From contig MPNH01000034.1 in the NCBI GenBank assembly GCA_002238925.1, positions 1-56,968 on the forward strand: a DNA stretch of 56,968 nt, given 5' to 3'. Shown here piece after piece: positions 44,209 to 52,603 of this stretch. This stretch comes from Spirochaetaceae bacterium bin103. Lineage in GTDB: Bacteria; Spirochaetota; Spirochaetia; SZUA-6; Bin103. A model generated the notes under the pieces. That model saw only the letters and a program-made list of their open reading frames with translations. It ran no database searches and was not told where the DNA came from. Position 1 is the stretch's first letter. Each line of letters begins with the position of its first letter. A program made the position numbers and the translations under genes.

Positions 44209-45196
44209 CGGCGCCCATGCGGATGCGCGGGTCGAGCCAGGCCAGACAGATGTCGGAGACCAGCGTGCCGATTACGGTCAGGACGCCCAGGATCAGCACG
44301 ATGGCGCCGGCCAGGAACATGTCTTGCGCCAGGGTTGCCCGCAGCAGCACCGGCCCGATGGTCTGCAGATTGAGCACGATGCCGACGATTACCTGCCCGG
44401 AAATCAACGAGGGCAGCAGCCAGCCCAACGTGCTGAACACCGGGTTCATGGCGATCCGGATCGGATACTTGAACAGCAGGTTGCGCTCACTCACCCCCTT
44501 GGCGCGGGCGGTGACCACGTACTGCTTGCGCAGCTCGTCGAGCAGCGTGCCCCGGATCACCCGGATCAGGCCGGCGGTGCCGGCGAGTCCGATGATGATC
44601 ACCGGCAGCCACACGTTCTTGAGCAGATCGAGCAGCTTGGCCCACGACCACGGCGCATCGACGTACTCGAGCGAAAACAGGCCGGTGATCGCCCACCCGG
44701 TGACGTCGTAGATCACCCAACTGGTCACCAGAGCGACCAGGAACTGCGGCATCGACAGGCCGATGAACCCGATCAGCGTGAACAGGTAGTCGAACCAAGT
44801 GTATTGATTGGTCGCCGAGACCACGGCAATCGGGATCGCCAGCAGCCACACGAAGAACAGGCTGGAGATCGAAATCGCAAGGGTGGTCGGCAGCCGCTCG
44901 GCGATCACTTCGTTGACGCGCTTCTCCCATTGGAACGACCAGCCGAGGTCACCCTGGAAGACGATGCCGGCCATCCAGCGGATGTACTGCACGTAGATCG
45001 GCTTGTCGAGACCAAATTGGGCGGTGAGGTTCTCCACTTCCGCATCGTCGAGCTCGGCGCCCGACTCGCGCAGCGCGGCGATGTAGGTGGTGAGGTAGTC
45101 GCCGGGCGGGAGCTGGATCACGGCGAAGGTAATCACCGAGATCAGCAGCAACAGCGGCACCATGATGGTCAGGCGGCGGGCGATGAAGCGAACCAC
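44201..45196 (-). CDS. Oligopeptide ABC transporter permease (OppB type)
   Basis: The protein has 331 residues from a GTG. The N-terminal FIARRLTIMVPLLLLISVIT helix, the large periplasmic loop after it, the TLLDELRKQYVVTARAKGV EAA loop and later hydrophobic helices define an OppB/DppB permease. It lies 142 bases after the binding-protein stop, a gap that holds a strong hairpin. It forms the channel with the OppC-type protein. Confidence 0.9.
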   Translation of the reverse strand: MVRFIARRLTIMVPLLLLISVITFAVIQLPPGDYLTTYIAALRESGAELDDAEVENLTAQFGLDKPIYVQYIRWMAGIVFQGDLGWSFQWEKRVNEVIAERLPTTLAISISSLFFVWLLAIPIAVVSATNQYTWFDYLFTLIGFIGLSMPQFLVALVTSWVIYDVTGWAITGLFSLEYVDAPWSWAKLLDLLKNVWLPVIIIGLAGTAGLIRVIRGTLLDELRKQYVVTARAKGVSERNLLFKYPIRIAMNPVFSTLGWLLPSLISGQVIVGIVLNLQTIGPVLLRATLAQDMFLAGAIVLILGVLTVIGTLVSDICLAWLDPRIRMGADA

Positions 45197-45276
45197 GCTA
45201 TCCGGTCTTTCCCGTGCTCCAGGTACCGCGGACGGGAGCCGTCTGGACGACAGCCCCGGCCGCTTCGATTACGCCG

Positions 45277-45307
45277 CGAGCGGGCGCGGCGTGCGCCGGC
45301 CCGCTCG
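45277..45307 (-). other. Hairpin between peptide-binding and OppB genes
   Basis: CGAGCGGGC (45277-45285) and GCCCGCTCG (45299-45307) form a perfect 9-bp stem with a 13-base loop. It sits in the 142-base gap after the binding-protein stop, on the strand read as an operon, and would make a stable 3' structure that favours the receptor transcript. It parallels the urtA/urtB hairpin. Confidence 0.45.
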
Positions 45308-45338
45308 TCGGTGTGACAGGCCACCTTGGTGAGGCGAC

Positions 45339-47285
45339 CTACTTGAGGTAGAACTGCTCCGCGGCGAACCAGGTGGCGGACGACTTGCCCGAGCCAGCCA
45401 GGTTGCCCAGGTTCGGCGGCACGATGACCGGCCCAACCACGTCCCGCGCCAGCGGAAACATGGGGATGTAGGTGGTCATCCAGGCGGCGAACTGGTCGAC
45501 CGCACTGAGCGCCTGATCCGAGTTGGGAAGCTCGGCCGTGAACGTCCCATACAGAGCGTACAGCTCCTTGATCCAGGCGGGCGGCTCCTCGCCCTGCGCG
45601 CCGCCGGTGCCGAGCCAGGTGTGCCAGCCCTGTCCCCAGCGCGAGCGCGTGTTGGGCAGGTAGTCAGTTACCAGGATCGGCCAGTTGACGTCGTCGAGCC
45701 AGTCCAGCGTCGCGTACAGCTGGCCGGCGTCGCGCCGCTCAATCCAGAGCTGCCGCGCAATCAGCTTCAGCGGCGTGCGGATGCCCACCGCTTCAAGGTC
45801 GGCGGTAATCAGCTCGCCCATCTTCTCCCAGTCGGCGGCGCCTTCGCGAATCTCGAACACGAACTGGAACTGCTCGCCGTCGGGGCCGAGCCGGAAGCCG
45901 TCGGCGTCCTTCTTGTCCAGGCCGATCTCGTCGAGGATGCGCATCGCCTCCTCCGGGTCGTAGTCGGGCTCGATCCACGGGTTGGGCTCGCCCAGCCCCA
46001 GGAACATCACGTCGATGATGTTCTGGTAGTTGATTGCCTTGTTCACCGCTGCCCGAAAGCGCTCGTTCCAGACCACCTCGCGCCAGTTCTCGTCCGGGTT
46101 CAGGTAGTTCAGGAACATCGCCACCGGAGCGTTGTGGTACACTAGGTTGGTGTCCACGCGGTAGCCGCCGCGCTCCTCGTTCTCCTTGAGCAACGGCACC
46201 TTGTCATGTGCAATCAGGTCGCGGTTCAGGTTGACGTCGCCGGCGATTACCTTGAGCGGAATGTTCTCTGCCTTGGCCACGATTACCGACTCGTAACGGT
46301 CAACGTACGGGAGCTGATTGCCGGCCGCATCCACCTTGTAGTAGTACGGGTTGCGCTCCATCACCATCAGGTCCTGCGGCGACTCCACGCGCACCCACGG
46401 CCCGAGGGTCGGGAAGTTCGCCGCATCGCTGCGCATGTTCTCGTGCCACAGGATGTCCTTCTGCAGGAACAGGCGATGCCACTCGTCGGCGCCGAGGCCG
46501 GATTCCTTCAGACTCGCCTCCAGGTCGGCCGCGTCGGCGTGGCGCTGATGGTACTGCAGCAGCACGTGGCGCGGCTTCAGGATCTCGTTGTAGCCGCCCC
46601 AGAGTTGGCCCACGCCCATCTCGCGGACGAACCGGCCGTAGCGCTGGTCGAAGCTGATCCGGAAGGTGAGGCCGTCGACCACCTCGAAGGTCATCGGGGT
46701 GCCGTCGGGCTGCCCGCCAGCCTTCCAGCGTGACGGCAGAGCCGGCGTGAGCGCTTCGAGGAACAACACGTCCTCTACCGCGAACTTCATGTCCTCGGTG
46801 CTGACCGGGGTGCCGTCAGACCACTTGAGACCGCTCCGCAGGGTGAAGGTGAATACCCGGTTGTCGTCGCTGATCTCGAAGCTCCCGGCGACGTTGCCCA
46901 TCATCGGGTTCACCGTGTGCGCCGGGCTCATGATGAAGTTCTCCATCGCGGCGTCGCGCAGGTTCCAGTCCAGCTCCGGGTTTGCCGTAACCGAGCGCAG
47001 CGTGCCGCCGTACTGGCCAATCTCGACGGTCAGATCCTCGGCCCGCACCAGGGTGCCGGTGGTAACCACCATCGGGTTGTCGGGCAGCCGCTCCTCTACC
47101 GGAGGCAGATCGCCCGCCGCAACCATCTGCGCGAGCACCGGCGCCTCGCCGTATGCTCCGCCGGACGCCGCGGCGGCAGCAGCAGTGCCGGCCGACCCCT
47201 CTTCGGTTTCGCCGCCGGCCCAGGCGGTGAGCGCCAGCGCCATGCCAAGCGCAACCATTCCCATACGAACGCACAATCGTGTCAT
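45339..47285 (-). CDS. Oligopeptide ABC transporter substrate-binding protein
   Basis: The protein has 648 residues, starting at MTRLCVRMGMVALG behind a perfect AGGAGG. The signal peptide (VALGMALALTAWA) is followed by GGETEEG and an Ala-rich linker, and no lipobox Cys is present. The body is a family 5 peptide-binding fold (FTFTLRSGLKWSDGTPVS, NPYYYKVDAAGNQLPYV, then RAAVNKAINYQNIIDV). It is secreted and feeds the OppB/C pair encoded downstream. A TTGACC/TATCTA promoter lies upstream. Confidence 0.9.
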   Translation of the reverse strand: MTRLCVRMGMVALGMALALTAWAGGETEEGSAGTAAAAAASGGAYGEAPVLAQMVAAGDLPPVEERLPDNPMVVTTGTLVRAEDLTVEIGQYGGTLRSVTANPELDWNLRDAAMENFIMSPAHTVNPMMGNVAGSFEISDDNRVFTFTLRSGLKWSDGTPVSTEDMKFAVEDVLFLEALTPALPSRWKAGGQPDGTPMTFEVVDGLTFRISFDQRYGRFVREMGVGQLWGGYNEILKPRHVLLQYHQRHADAADLEASLKESGLGADEWHRLFLQKDILWHENMRSDAANFPTLGPWVRVESPQDLMVMERNPYYYKVDAAGNQLPYVDRYESVIVAKAENIPLKVIAGDVNLNRDLIAHDKVPLLKENEERGGYRVDTNLVYHNAPVAMFLNYLNPDENWREVVWNERFRAAVNKAINYQNIIDVMFLGLGEPNPWIEPDYDPEEAMRILDEIGLDKKDADGFRLGPDGEQFQFVFEIREGAADWEKMGELITADLEAVGIRTPLKLIARQLWIERRDAGQLYATLDWLDDVNWPILVTDYLPNTRSRWGQGWHTWLGTGGAQGEEPPAWIKELYALYGTFTAELPNSDQALSAVDQFAAWMTTYIPMFPLARDVVGPVIVPPNLGNLAGSGKSSATWFAAEQFYLK

Positions 47286-47320
47286 GTATCCTCCTGTTGT
47301 TCTTCGTCGTGCAGCGTCAA

Positions 47321-47349
47321 TAGATATGGCCACGGCGGCGGTCGGTCAA
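47321..47349 (-). promoter_or_regulatory. Promoter of the peptide-transport operon
   Basis: On the minus strand TTGACC (47349-47344), a 17-base spacer and TATCTA (47326-47321) form a sigma-70-like pair. The message would begin near 47314 and carry the AGGAGG site with a leader of about 28 bases. Confidence 0.45.
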
Positions 47350-47383
47350 GTCTTACGTCCTGACCGACCGTGACCGGGACGGC

Positions 47384-47409
47384 GTGCCTCCCTTGCTCGT
47401 GGGAGGCAC
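47384..47409. promoter_or_regulatory. Strong palindrome upstream of the PhyH gene
   Basis: GTGCCTCCC (47384-47392) and GGGAGGCAC (47401-47409) form a perfect 9-bp stem with an 8-base loop in the divergent region between the peptide-transport operon and the PhyH gene. It could be an operator or a terminator-like element. TAGACT at 47416 is a possible -10 for PhyH. Confidence 0.4.
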
Positions 47410-47435
47410 CGTGCGTAGACTCGCGTGCAACACTG

Positions 47436-48173
47436 ATGTCACTTACCACGCAGGAGAAACAGTTCTACGAAGACAACGGGTATCTGCTCAGGAAGGGGTT
47501 GGTGCCGCTGGCCTGGATCGCGGACGTGGAGCGGGAGATTGACCGGATTCACGAACGGATGGCGGAGCAGGCGGCCGCCGGCGTCGGCATCTCCTGGGAG
47601 GAATTCGACGAGCCGGATCATGCGCCGCGGATCAAGCAGCTCATGCACAGCGAAGTGATCAGCCCTACCCTGAACCGGATCCTGCGCTGCGACGCCATGC
47701 TCGACATCGTCGAGGGCCTCATTGGGCCGGACATCTCGCTGTTTCATAGCAAGCTGCTACCCAAGACGGGCGGCGACGGCAGCGCGATTCCGTGGCATCA
47801 GGACTATGCGTATTGGAAAACGGACGACAATCGCCCGGCGATGGTGAACTGCCAACTGGCGATTCGGCGGTGCAGCCTGGAGAACGGTTGCATCTGCTTC
47901 GTCCCGGGCAGCCACCGCCGCGGGCTGCAGGAGCACGAGCGCAGCCGGCAGACCTTCGGCGTGTATCTGCCGGGCCACTATCGCGAACGCGACGACGCCG
48001 TGGCAGTCGAAATGGAGCCCGGCGACGGCGTGTTCTTCAACGCATTGATCGTGCACGGGTCGGCGCCGAACCGCTCCGCCGACGACCGGCTGATGAACAC
48101 GTTCGCGTACAACGTTACCGGCAACGGCGTCACGCAGTGCCGCGAGGATTTGCGCGCCAGCCCCCGCGACTGA
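47436..48173 (+). CDS. Phytanoyl-CoA dioxygenase (PhyH) family oxygenase
   Basis: The protein has 245 residues, starting at MSLTTQEKQFYEDNG. It is a double-stranded beta-helix Fe(II)/2-oxoglutarate oxygenase. The first two iron ligands are in WHQD (H-x-D), the third His is in NALIVHGSAPNRS and the 2-oxoglutarate Arg is probably the one after it. The substrate is unknown; family members hydroxylate small molecules, lipids and phosphonates. It lies ten bases upstream of a broken mlrC gene on the same strand. Confidence 0.86.
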   Translation: MSLTTQEKQFYEDNGYLLRKGLVPLAWIADVEREIDRIHERMAEQAAAGVGISWEEFDEPDHAPRIKQLMHSEVISPTLNRILRCDAMLDIVEGLIGPDISLFHSKLLPKTGGDGSAIPWHQDYAYWKTDDNRPAMVNCQLAIRRCSLENGCICFVPGSHRRGLQEHERSRQTFGVYLPGHYRERDDAVAVEMEPGDGVFFNALIVHGSAPNRSADDRLMNTFAYNVTGNGVTQCREDLRASPRD

Positions 48174-48182
48174 CCGGAGATC

Positions 48183-48947
48183 ATGCGAGTCGGCATCGTC
48201 TCGCTGCAGCACGAGACCAACACCTTCATTCGGGAACCCACCGGCCTCGATGCGTTCCGCGGCGGCCTGCTGGCAACAGGAGGCCGCCGAGATAGGACGG
48301 ACGCTATGGGAGATGCGGGCGGAGTTGCAGGTCGACCTGCCAAGCGTGGCAGACGCGGTCGAACGTGCTCAGCGGCTGCCGCCCCCGGTCTGCCTGCTCG
48401 ACGTGGGCGACAACGTCGGCGGCGGCTCCGCGGGCGACGGCACAGCGCTGGCCGCCGAACTGCACCGGCGGGCCGCCGGTCCGTCGTTCGTGTGCATCTA
48501 CGACCCGGAGTCGGTCGCGGCCGCCGAGGCCGCAGGCATCGGCGAAACGTGCCTCTTCCGCATCGGCGGCAAGACCGACCGCCTGCACGGCGAGCCCCTG
48601 GCAGCCGACTGCCGGATCCTCGACCTGTTCGACGGCCATTTCTACGAACCGGAGATCCGCCACGGCGGCATCCAGCACTACGATCAGGGCCGCACCGCGC
48701 TGGTCGAGACCTTCGGCGGCGTGACCATCATGCTCACCTCCAAGCGCGTGGTGCCGTTCAGCATCCACCAGCTCACCGACTTCGGCATCGACCCGGGCGT
48801 CTTCCGCTGCATCGTCGCAAAGGGAGTCAACGCGCCGCTCGCCGCCTACCGCGAAGTGTGTGCCTCCATCATCCGCGTCGACACGCCGGGCAGCACCGCC
48901 GCCGCCCCATGTACCCCTTCGAACCCGGCCTGCACTGGTCGCCGTAG
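48183..48947 (+). pseudogene. M81/MlrC-like metallopeptidase remnant
   Basis: The frame begins MRVGIVSLQHETNTFIREPT, the start of an M81 (MlrC/DUF1485) protein, but after about 28 codons it jumps to the C-terminal MlrC domain in another frame: CLLDVGDNVGGGSAGDGTAL, VCIYDPESVAAAEAAGIGET and LVETFGGVTIMLTSKRVVPF. About 250 residues are missing. A second frameshift near 48900 puts the final MYPFEPGLHWSP into the first frame. An 8-bp perfect inverted repeat, GGCGGCCT (48261-48268) and AGGCCGCC (48281-48288), straddles the deletion point. A GGAG site precedes the start. Confidence 0.75.
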
Positions 48948-48973
48948 CGTGGTGCGAACCTCCGGCACGACGG

Positions 48974-50524
48974 TCAGCCGGCGGCCACCGCAAAGGCGGT
49001 CACGTTGCGTGTGTCGCGGCTGAACTCGACGCCGACCAGGTGGATCGGCTCGCCCAGGTGGCGGTACTTGTCGGCGTAGCGGCGCTCCTGCAACTGCGCC
49101 AGTGCGGCGCCCTGCGGCTCCATCTCCACCACCTTGAACTCGAACAGGTACACCTGGCCGCCGGCCCGTACCGCCATGTCCAGGCGGCCGTGGCTGGTGG
49201 AGTCCTCCACCGTGATCTCGTACCCCAGCGCCGCAAAGTAGGAGTAGAATACGCTGGCGTAGTAGCCCTCGTAGTTGGCGATGTCGTTATTGGTATACCA
49301 CTCGTAGGGGATGCTGGCGAAGAAGGCGTGGAACAGCGCTTGCATGCCGCTGAAGTCGTTCGCCTCCAGCAGGTCGTAGAGCCGGTCGCCGTTGGCCACT
49401 TGGCGACCGGTGTCGCGCACCAGGTACGTCAACAGGTGATCGTTCAGGCTCTGCCGCACCTCCCGGTTGGGGTAGCCCAGCCGATAGCGCACGGTGCCGC
49501 CGCGGTTGCGCTCGCTCTTGATCGTCAGGTAGCCGGTCTGGAACAGCAGCGCATCGGTGCCGATGTGCTCGACGTCGAAGGCCGACAGCAGCTCGGCGGT
49601 AGTCACCGTCTCCCCCAGCGATACCGTAGTGATACGGCGGTTGAACAAGGTCTTCACCAGGAACGCCGACGATCCGGTCTCGAACCAGTGGGCACCGAAT
49701 TCACGCCTGTCAAACAGGAGCAGCACGTCGTAGGGGTTGTACACCTTCTCGGCACCGCGCCAGTTGTAGCCGTTGTACCAGTCGCGAACCTGCGCTCGAT
49801 CCAGTCCGGGGAGTTCCGCCGCGAACACGGTATCGAGGTCGGCGTCCGTATACCCGCAGATGGTCGAGTAGCGCCGATCCAGAGTAAGGTCGGTGAGGTT
49901 GTTGAGGCCTGAGAACAGGTTGACCTTCGAGAACTTGCTCACCCCGGTCAGAAACGTGAAGCGCACGTGGGCGTCCGCGTCCTTGATCACCTCGTACAAC
50001 CCCCGCAGGTAGTCGCGGTTGGCGCGGGCCACCTCCGCGTTCTCCAGCACGTCCAGGATCGGTTTGTCGTACTCGTCCACCAGTACCGCTACCCGCTGCC
50101 CGGCCTGGCGGTGCAGGGCTTCCAGCAAGGACGCCAAGCGGCCGGGCGCCGTGCGGTAGTCGGTCACCACCCCGGTTTGCCGTTCGATCGCGGCGAGTTG
50201 CTCCATGACGCGGTCCTCCAGCAAGCCCGGCGCGGTGAAGTTGCCGCTGCCGAAGCTCAGCCGCACTACCGGGTGACGCACCGAGCAGTCCCTGACTTGG
50301 TAGATGGCCAGCCCGCGAAACAGCTCCTCGTTGCCTTCGAAGAACTCCTTCAGCGTGTCCAGGAACAGACTCTTGCCGAACCGCCGCGGCCGCGACAGGA
50401 AGTAGTGCTTGCCCTCCTTGAGCAGCCGTTCGACGTAGGCGGTCTTGTCGACGTAGTAGTAGTTCTCCTCCCGGATCTCGCGGAAGGTCTGGATGCCGAG
50501 GGGAAGTCTGCGGCGCTCGCCCAT
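48974..50524 (-). CDS. AAA-ATPase-like protein with PD-(D/E)XK nuclease domain (DUF1703)
   Basis: The protein has 516 residues, starting at MGERRRLPLGIQTFREIREE. It belongs to the AAA-ATPase-like plus DUF1703 family. YYYVDKTAYVERLL and FLSRPRRFGKSLFLDTLKEF (Walker A) open the protein, and VAVLVDEYDKPILD is Walker B. The C-terminal nuclease part carries SHGRLDMAVRAGGQVYLFEF with K following. These proteins occur in tens of copies in some genomes, possibly in phase-variable or mobile roles. TAGGAT ends six bases before the ATG, so the message is probably leaderless. Confidence 0.86.
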   Translation of the reverse strand: MGERRRLPLGIQTFREIREENYYYVDKTAYVERLLKEGKHYFLSRPRRFGKSLFLDTLKEFFEGNEELFRGLAIYQVRDCSVRHPVVRLSFGSGNFTAPGLLEDRVMEQLAAIERQTGVVTDYRTAPGRLASLLEALHRQAGQRVAVLVDEYDKPILDVLENAEVARANRDYLRGLYEVIKDADAHVRFTFLTGVSKFSKVNLFSGLNNLTDLTLDRRYSTICGYTDADLDTVFAAELPGLDRAQVRDWYNGYNWRGAEKVYNPYDVLLLFDRREFGAHWFETGSSAFLVKTLFNRRITTVSLGETVTTAELLSAFDVEHIGTDALLFQTGYLTIKSERNRGGTVRYRLGYPNREVRQSLNDHLLTYLVRDTGRQVANGDRLYDLLEANDFSGMQALFHAFFASIPYEWYTNNDIANYEGYYASVFYSYFAALGYEITVEDSTSHGRLDMAVRAGGQVYLFEFKVVEMEPQGAALAQLQERRYADKYRHLGEPIHLVGVEFSRDTRNVTAFAVAAG

Positions 50525-50530
50525 CGGCTC

Positions 50531-50559
50531 ATCCTACCGAGGGCCCGGCGGGAGCGCAA
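50531..50559 (-). promoter_or_regulatory. Leaderless-type promoter of the DUF1703 ATPase gene
   Basis: TTGCGC (50559-50554), a 17-base spacer and TAGGAT (50536-50531) are followed by six bases (GAGCCG) and the ATG at 50524. There is no Shine-Dalgarno site. Confidence 0.45.
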
Positions 50560-50649
50560 AGCGGATGACCCGCGCGCCGTTGTGAGGCTGAACGCGAACT
50601 GGATCGATACCGCAGGCTACGTGCGGGGCGGGAACGACTTGGACGTCTG

Positions 50650-50930
50650 GTGCTGCACATTTACGCGACGCAGAGAGAGGAGATCCGTGAGCAGTTCGCC
50701 CAGGGACTACACCGGCAAGTACCAGGATCGGGAGGTAAGGTGATGAACTACCTTGAGCAGTTGGTCGAACAGGCACGCCAGGAAGGGCCAGGAAGGGGAG
50801 CTGGCAACCAGCGAGCGCTTGGTGCGCACCCGAGTCGAGTGGAACATTATCGAATCGGCCCCCGGGATCGATCGCGCAGCCCCGCGGACACTGAGCAGGT
50901 TGAACGCGACATTCGCTCGAGAGCGGACTC
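50650..50930 (+). pseudogene. Rpn/PD-(D/E)XK nuclease C-terminal remnant
   Basis: REEIREQFAQGLHRQVPGSG then KVMNYLEQLVEQARQEG, in one frame, and GELATSERLVRTRVEWN from about 50788 in another, resemble the C-terminal regulatory tail of Rpn-family recombination-promoting nucleases, with its repeated QEG motif. The catalytic part is absent and at least one frameshift is present. The end overlaps the tail of the opposing surE remnant. This is a resemblance and not a confident assignment. Confidence 0.4.
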
Positions 50931-51711
50931 CATGCGAGGCGCATGCTCCCTCAGCGCCGGCAGGACGATTTCGTCGGTGACCTCCAAGCGTAACGGGCTG
51001 ATGGATATGAGGCCCCGATTGAGAGCCCATACATCCGTCCCCTCTTCAATGTCGGGATGGTCCGCCGCGATTGCCGAAAGCTTGTTGTAGTAGAGCCCAT
51101 CGCCGCCCTGTTCGGTTCGTAGTCGCCAGTAGCCAATAGGCGAGAGTCGGGTGACGGCGATGCCGCGGGTCTCGCCGCGAGGGACACTGGGAACGTTCAC
51201 GTTGAGCGTAACGCCGGCCCGCATTTCACCCTCTACCAGGCGGCGCGCCAACAACTCGGACACCATAGCGGCAAGGGAGAAAAGCGGCTCTCGGTGATCC
51301 CGCGGCCCCTGCAGGCTCAGCGAGACGGCAATTGACGGGATCCTGGGACTACGGGCATGCGCCACCCGGGTCGCCATGGTGGTCCCCGACCCCAGGACGG
51401 CATTACCGACATTGGCACCCTTGTTGATGCCCGAGACCACCAGGCCAATATCTCCTTCAGCCAATGGCCCGAGTCCCAGGATCACGCAATCGCTCGGTGT
51501 GCCGGTGACGGCATAGGCACGCGCCCCTCCAATGAAAGAAGTCCGTTCCGCGGCAGCAATGCCGTTGTGAAAAGACACGGCGGTGCCCACGCCACTCTGC
51601 TCTTTGTCCGGGGCAACGATGAGCACCTCCCCGACCCGGCTCATCGCTTCGGCCAGAGCCTGGATGCCGGACGGAATCAATCCCATCGTCGTTCGTGACC
51701 AGAATCTTCAT
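50847..51711 (-). pseudogene. surE: surE 5'-nucleotidase gene with a frameshift
   Basis: From the ATG at 51711, behind a good GAGGGAGGG site, the frame reads MKILVTNDDGIDS. The body then continues in another frame from about 51672 with SGIQALAEAMSRVGEVLIVA, DKEQSGVGTAVSF, GTPSDCVILGL and VVSGINKGANVG, which are SurE motifs. One extra base (or two missing) near 51672 separates the metal-binding NDDG motif from the rest. The C-terminus reads past the family's usual end into an opposing nuclease remnant, so its 3' end is also altered. A sequencing error is possible. Confidence 0.75.
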
Positions 51712-51841
51712 TATTCGCCCTCCCTCAATCGTCGAGGAGCGCGCCCCGCCGTGGTCGCCGTCGACACGGATCATCTGCCCAAGCTCGACAGAATTATATC
51801 CCTAAACGGCACGCGGGAAGGCGCTCGTGCGGTCGACTCGT

Positions 51842-52219
51842 TCATTCCACCAGTTCGTCGAGGGCGACGTCGAGCGCAACGGCGATGCGCTTGAGCGCCC
51901 CGATCGAACCTGGCTTTTTCCCGTTCTCGATATCTGACAGATACGACGCCGCGACACTAGCGGAGACGGCGAGCTCGGTGGCCTTCATGCCGCGGTACGT
52001 ACGCCACACGCGAATCGGGCTCTCACCGGCGGCGAGCCGTTTTACGACATCCGCTGGCACCCACTCCTCGTTCGGATCTTCGAGAATTTGCGAGAGGAGG
52101 GTGGCGTCCGCGACCTCCTCTCGAGCAGCGCCGCGCAGGGCATCGTACTCGGCGCGCCGAACCACCACATATTCTTCGCCGGCGAGCGTGAACGTCTGCA
52201 ATTTGTTTGCATCTGTCAT
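51842..52219 (-). CDS. XRE-family antitoxin of a toxin-first TA pair
   Basis: The protein has 125 residues. The N-terminal half (TFTLAGEEYVVVRRAEYDAL) is a Phd/YefM-like or cupin-free toxin-binding part. The C-terminal half is an XRE helix-turn-helix (GMKATELAVSASVAASYLS then DIENGKKPGSIGALKRIA). It overlaps the toxin stop by 4 bases. It likely represses the operon and blocks the toxin. Both genes are intact, unlike the two damaged TA modules at 29263 and 34340. Confidence 0.82.
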   Translation of the reverse strand: MTDANKLQTFTLAGEEYVVVRRAEYDALRGAAREEVADATLLSQILEDPNEEWVPADVVKRLAAGESPIRVWRTYRGMKATELAVSASVAASYLSDIENGKKPGSIGALKRIAVALDVALDELVE

Positions 52220-52473
52220 CGGTATGCCTCCCCTCGCGGCAGGATCGCCGCGACTCTGAGCAGGTTGGACGCGGAATCAAGGCTGTACAGAACCCGCCAG
52301 TCGCCCACGCGGAGCCGGAAGCCGCCGGTCCCCCGCAACGGCGTCACGTTGTTATTGGGTGCCAGCGGGTCGACCGCAAGGATATCGATCTTGTGCAGGA
52401 TGATCTGTTCGATGTTGCTGGGCATGCTGCGTAGGCGCTGCCGTGCTCTACGGCTGTAAACAACCTCGGTCAA
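52216..52473 (-). CDS. RelE/ParE-superfamily toxin
   Basis: The protein has 85 residues from a TTG. It has a RelE-like fold with TEVVYSRRARQRLRSMP, VTPLRGTGGFRLRVGDWRVL and a terminal VAAILPRGEAYR. The Arg/Lys residues around the last strands would cleave or bind ribosomal mRNA. A TATATT promoter element ends seven bases before the TTG, so the toxin message would be essentially leaderless, which may keep toxin synthesis low. The antitoxin follows, overlapping by 4 bases. Confidence 0.82.
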   Translation of the reverse strand: MTEVVYSRRARQRLRSMPSNIEQIILHKIDILAVDPLAPNNNVTPLRGTGGFRLRVGDWRVLYSLDSASNLLRVAAILPRGEAYR

Positions 52474-52480
52474 CCTCAGG

Positions 52481-52509
52481 AATATATCTCATAGAGAACT
52501 CCGCGTCCA
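52481..52509 (-). promoter_or_regulatory. Promoter of the TA operon
   Basis: TGGACG (52509-52504), a 17-base spacer and TATATT (52486-52481) end seven bases before the toxin's TTG start. TATATT is a strong -10 by sequence. Confidence 0.5.
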
Positions 52510-52537
52510 GCCGCATTTATCCAAGTTGGGACCGCTG

Positions 52538-52559
52538 GCAGGTTCGGTGCAGGTTCGGT
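52538..52559. repeat. 11-bp tandem duplication upstream of the Uma2 gene
   Basis: GCAGGTTCGGT is present twice in direct succession, with no gap or mismatch, between the divergent TA and Uma2 genes. It may be a binding site for the antitoxin or chance slippage. Confidence 0.4.
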
Positions 52560-52603
52560 GATTGTTATGGAATGCTCGGTCGCCATGTGATAGGCTTGCT
52601 GGC

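Noticed and set aside
51660..51711. Programmed frameshift in surE
   Set aside because: No slippery heptamer or downstream structure is seen at the junction. A mutation or read error is simpler.
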